A DNA stretch of 64,000 nucleotides, taken from positions 1 to 64,000 of the forward strand of contig CAIMRY010000031.1 in NCBI GenBank assembly GCA_903843965.1, in the 5' to 3' direction. The notes under the pieces are model-generated. The model saw only the letters and a list, made by a program, of their open reading frames with translations. It was not told the DNA's origin and ran no database searches. Shown here piece by piece: positions 60,464 through 64,000 of this stretch. Source of the stretch: an uncultured delta proteobacterium (GTDB lineage: Bacteria; Desulfobacterota; Desulfovibrionia; Desulfovibrionales; Desulfovibrionaceae). The stretch's first letter is position 1, and every line of letters starts with the position of its first letter. The position numbers were made by a program, and so were the translations under genes.

Positions 60464-61126
60464 TTACCGGTCTTTCTTCCCTTGGTTACATTTGCGGCAA
60501 AGCGTCTGGAGATTTTCCAGTCCATTTCCACCACCCTTGGCAACGGGATGTATATGGTCAACCTCAAGCTCAACTTGATGGTCATTCGAAGGACTTGCAC
60601 CGCATTTTGAACAGCGATAGTTGTCACGTTTCAGTATGGCCCATCTCTCTTTTAATGAGATAGTTCTGCGCGTGGGCGCTATCATGTTCCCTGTAAGCAG
60701 TACTTCGCGAGAAATGCTCCCGTTGTGAAACGCGGCGAGTGCTTCACATGCTGATCGGACGCTGCCCCAATGCTGTTTGTATGGCGACTCAGAGATCTTT
60801 TCGCCGAAATTTGCAATCTGTCTCTTGCCCGGAGGAAATCCCAACTCCTTCCAAATGACCTCAAGATTCTGGACTAACTCTTCTGCCGAATGCCGTCTTT
60901 TTCTGCCCCCAGAAATACCGATGAGCAGCAAAGCCTTTTTCCATGAGCCGAACCTGTCGATTATCGTTGCCGAGTGAGGCCGCTTTCCAGGAAGACCATC
61001 ATATTGAGGCGAAGTGAAATAGCTTGCGCCAAACGCTTCGGCAGCAGCTTGTAGCGCATTCACAAGCTCTGCATCGCTCAGACGTGTCCGTTTGGCAGTC
61101 AGATCAAACTTGAAGTCGTCAGGCAC
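60464..61126 (-). CDS. HNH endonuclease with homing-endonuclease-associated repeats
   Basis: A 220-residue protein with a C-terminal HNH nuclease domain: CSKCG, VDHIHPVAKGGG and LCRKCNQGK supply the catalytic His and a Cys4 zinc site. The N-terminal part holds two helix-turn-helix-like units of the kind found in homing-endonuclease-associated repeat proteins (SATIIDRFGSWKKALLLIGI; and about 85-130). The DNA is much richer in A and T than its surroundings, indicating recent acquisition. No methylase, intron or intein is visible beside it, so it may be a free-standing nuclease. Confidence 0.88.
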   Translation of the reverse strand: MPDDFKFDLTAKRTRLSDAELVNALQAAAEAFGASYFTSPQYDGLPGKRPHSATIIDRFGSWKKALLLIGISGGRKRRHSAEELVQNLEVIWKELGFPPGKRQIANFGEKISESPYKQHWGSVRSACEALAAFHNGSISREVLLTGNMIAPTRRTISLKERWAILKRDNYRCSKCGASPSNDHQVELEVDHIHPVAKGGGNGLENLQTLCRKCNQGKKDR

Positions 61127-61172
61127 ATCCGTTCCTTCTTAAAACCAGGGCGGTGGTTATTATTTATATTCT

Positions 61173-61196
61173 GGGGCGCGCCATCCGGCGCGCCCC
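61173..61196 (-). terminator. Strong hairpin after clpB, possible terminator
   Basis: A perfect ten-bp stem GGGGCGCGCC-ATCC-GGCGCGCCCC lies 17 bases past the clpB stop. The flanks are AT-rich, but no uninterrupted T-run follows on the minus strand, so termination efficiency is uncertain. Confidence 0.45.
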
Positions 61197-61212
61197 CACC
61201 CAAGTTCCTAAC

Positions 61213-63900
<2,688 letters not shown>

Positions 63901-63966
63901 GGCGTGTCCTCCCGGTATGGCCGCCGGGGGAAAAGCCCTGGCGGACTATGTTGGTTTGCTTGACGG

Positions 63967-64000
63967 CTACAACAAGCTGCGCAGCTCGCGGAGCTCCTGC
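63967..64000 (-). CDS. 3' end of a gene upstream of clpB
   Basis: On the minus strand the last visible codons read QELRELRSLL and end in TAG at 63969-63967. The Leu/Glu/Arg pattern suits the coiled-coil end of a MerR-like chaperone modulator (CbpM), which often precedes clpB in Desulfovibrio. That name is a guess from ten residues and context. Confidence 0.4.
   Translation of the reverse strand, partial: QELRELRSLL

Overview
The window is about 64 kb of high-GC DNA whose gene content and order suggest a Desulfovibrionales member (Desulfovibrionaceae-like sulfate reducer). The main signs are two gene strings that I recall from Desulfovibrio genomes (pdxJ-acpS-nnr-CBS-tsaE-lysC-cimA and psd-pssA-leuACDB), selenocysteine genes selA and selB, ricT beside metG, two large GGDEF/EAL proteins and a PAS-rich sensor kinase. 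This placement is inference; no rRNA or lineage marker is present. Coding density is high and most of the window is housekeeping.

Layout. 1-7 kb: a LysE-type exporter, a PAS-GGDEF-EAL protein, MscL with an added zinc-ribbon-like tail, and a 1112-residue multi-PAS histidine kinase. 7-10.5 kb: a tightly overlapping minus-strand operon, ilvN-like ACT protein > ptb > buk > K+ channel. 10.6-16 kb: MBL-fold hydrolase, lone receiver, RicT/PSP1 protein and metG. 16.3-23.3 kb: tRNA-Arg(TCT), folC, selA, M18 aminopeptidase, selB and tRNA-His(GTG). 23.3-27.3 kb: murA and comEC.

27.3-38.5 kb is a long minus-strand block with a clear promoter at its head: pdxJ, acpS, nnr, a CBS-domain protein, tsaE, lysC, cimA and a frameshifted MBL gene, then an iron-dependent alcohol dehydrogenase and a PAS-GGDEF-EAL protein. 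38.7-46.5 kb runs on the plus strand: ugd, psd, pssA, then leuA-leuC-leuD-leuB. A likely attenuator lies ahead of leuA and a strong terminator follows leuB.

46.5-49.7 kb is a zinc-response locus. A permease and its TIGR03943/YcgQ-like partner diverge from znuA and a Fur-family (zur) gene, and two perfect 17-bp dyads lie between them. 49.8-52.1 kb is an accessory patch: a MORN-type secreted protein, a tautomerase, and an AT-rich gene for a protein with a PEP-CTERM-like sorting tail. 52.3-64 kb: gatA, gatC, an LpoA-like lipoprotein, dnaK, grpE, an M29 aminopeptidase, an AT-rich HNH endonuclease and clpB, with a gene remnant of cbpM type at the right edge.

The genes combine into leucine synthesis (leuACDB) and threonine-independent isoleucine precursor synthesis (cimA), phospholipid head-group synthesis (psd, pssA), translation fidelity (metG, gatCA, tsaE, tRNAs, selAB), proteostasis (dnaK, grpE, clpB) and zinc homeostasis. 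I did not find a clearly new defence or mobile system. The points most worth checking are the two-operator zinc locus, the leuA leader, the zinc-ribbon MscL, the cysteine-rich GrpE with Cys in the DnaK tail, and a six-copy 28-bp repeat array that appears to grow out of the 3' end of the M29 aminopeptidase gene.
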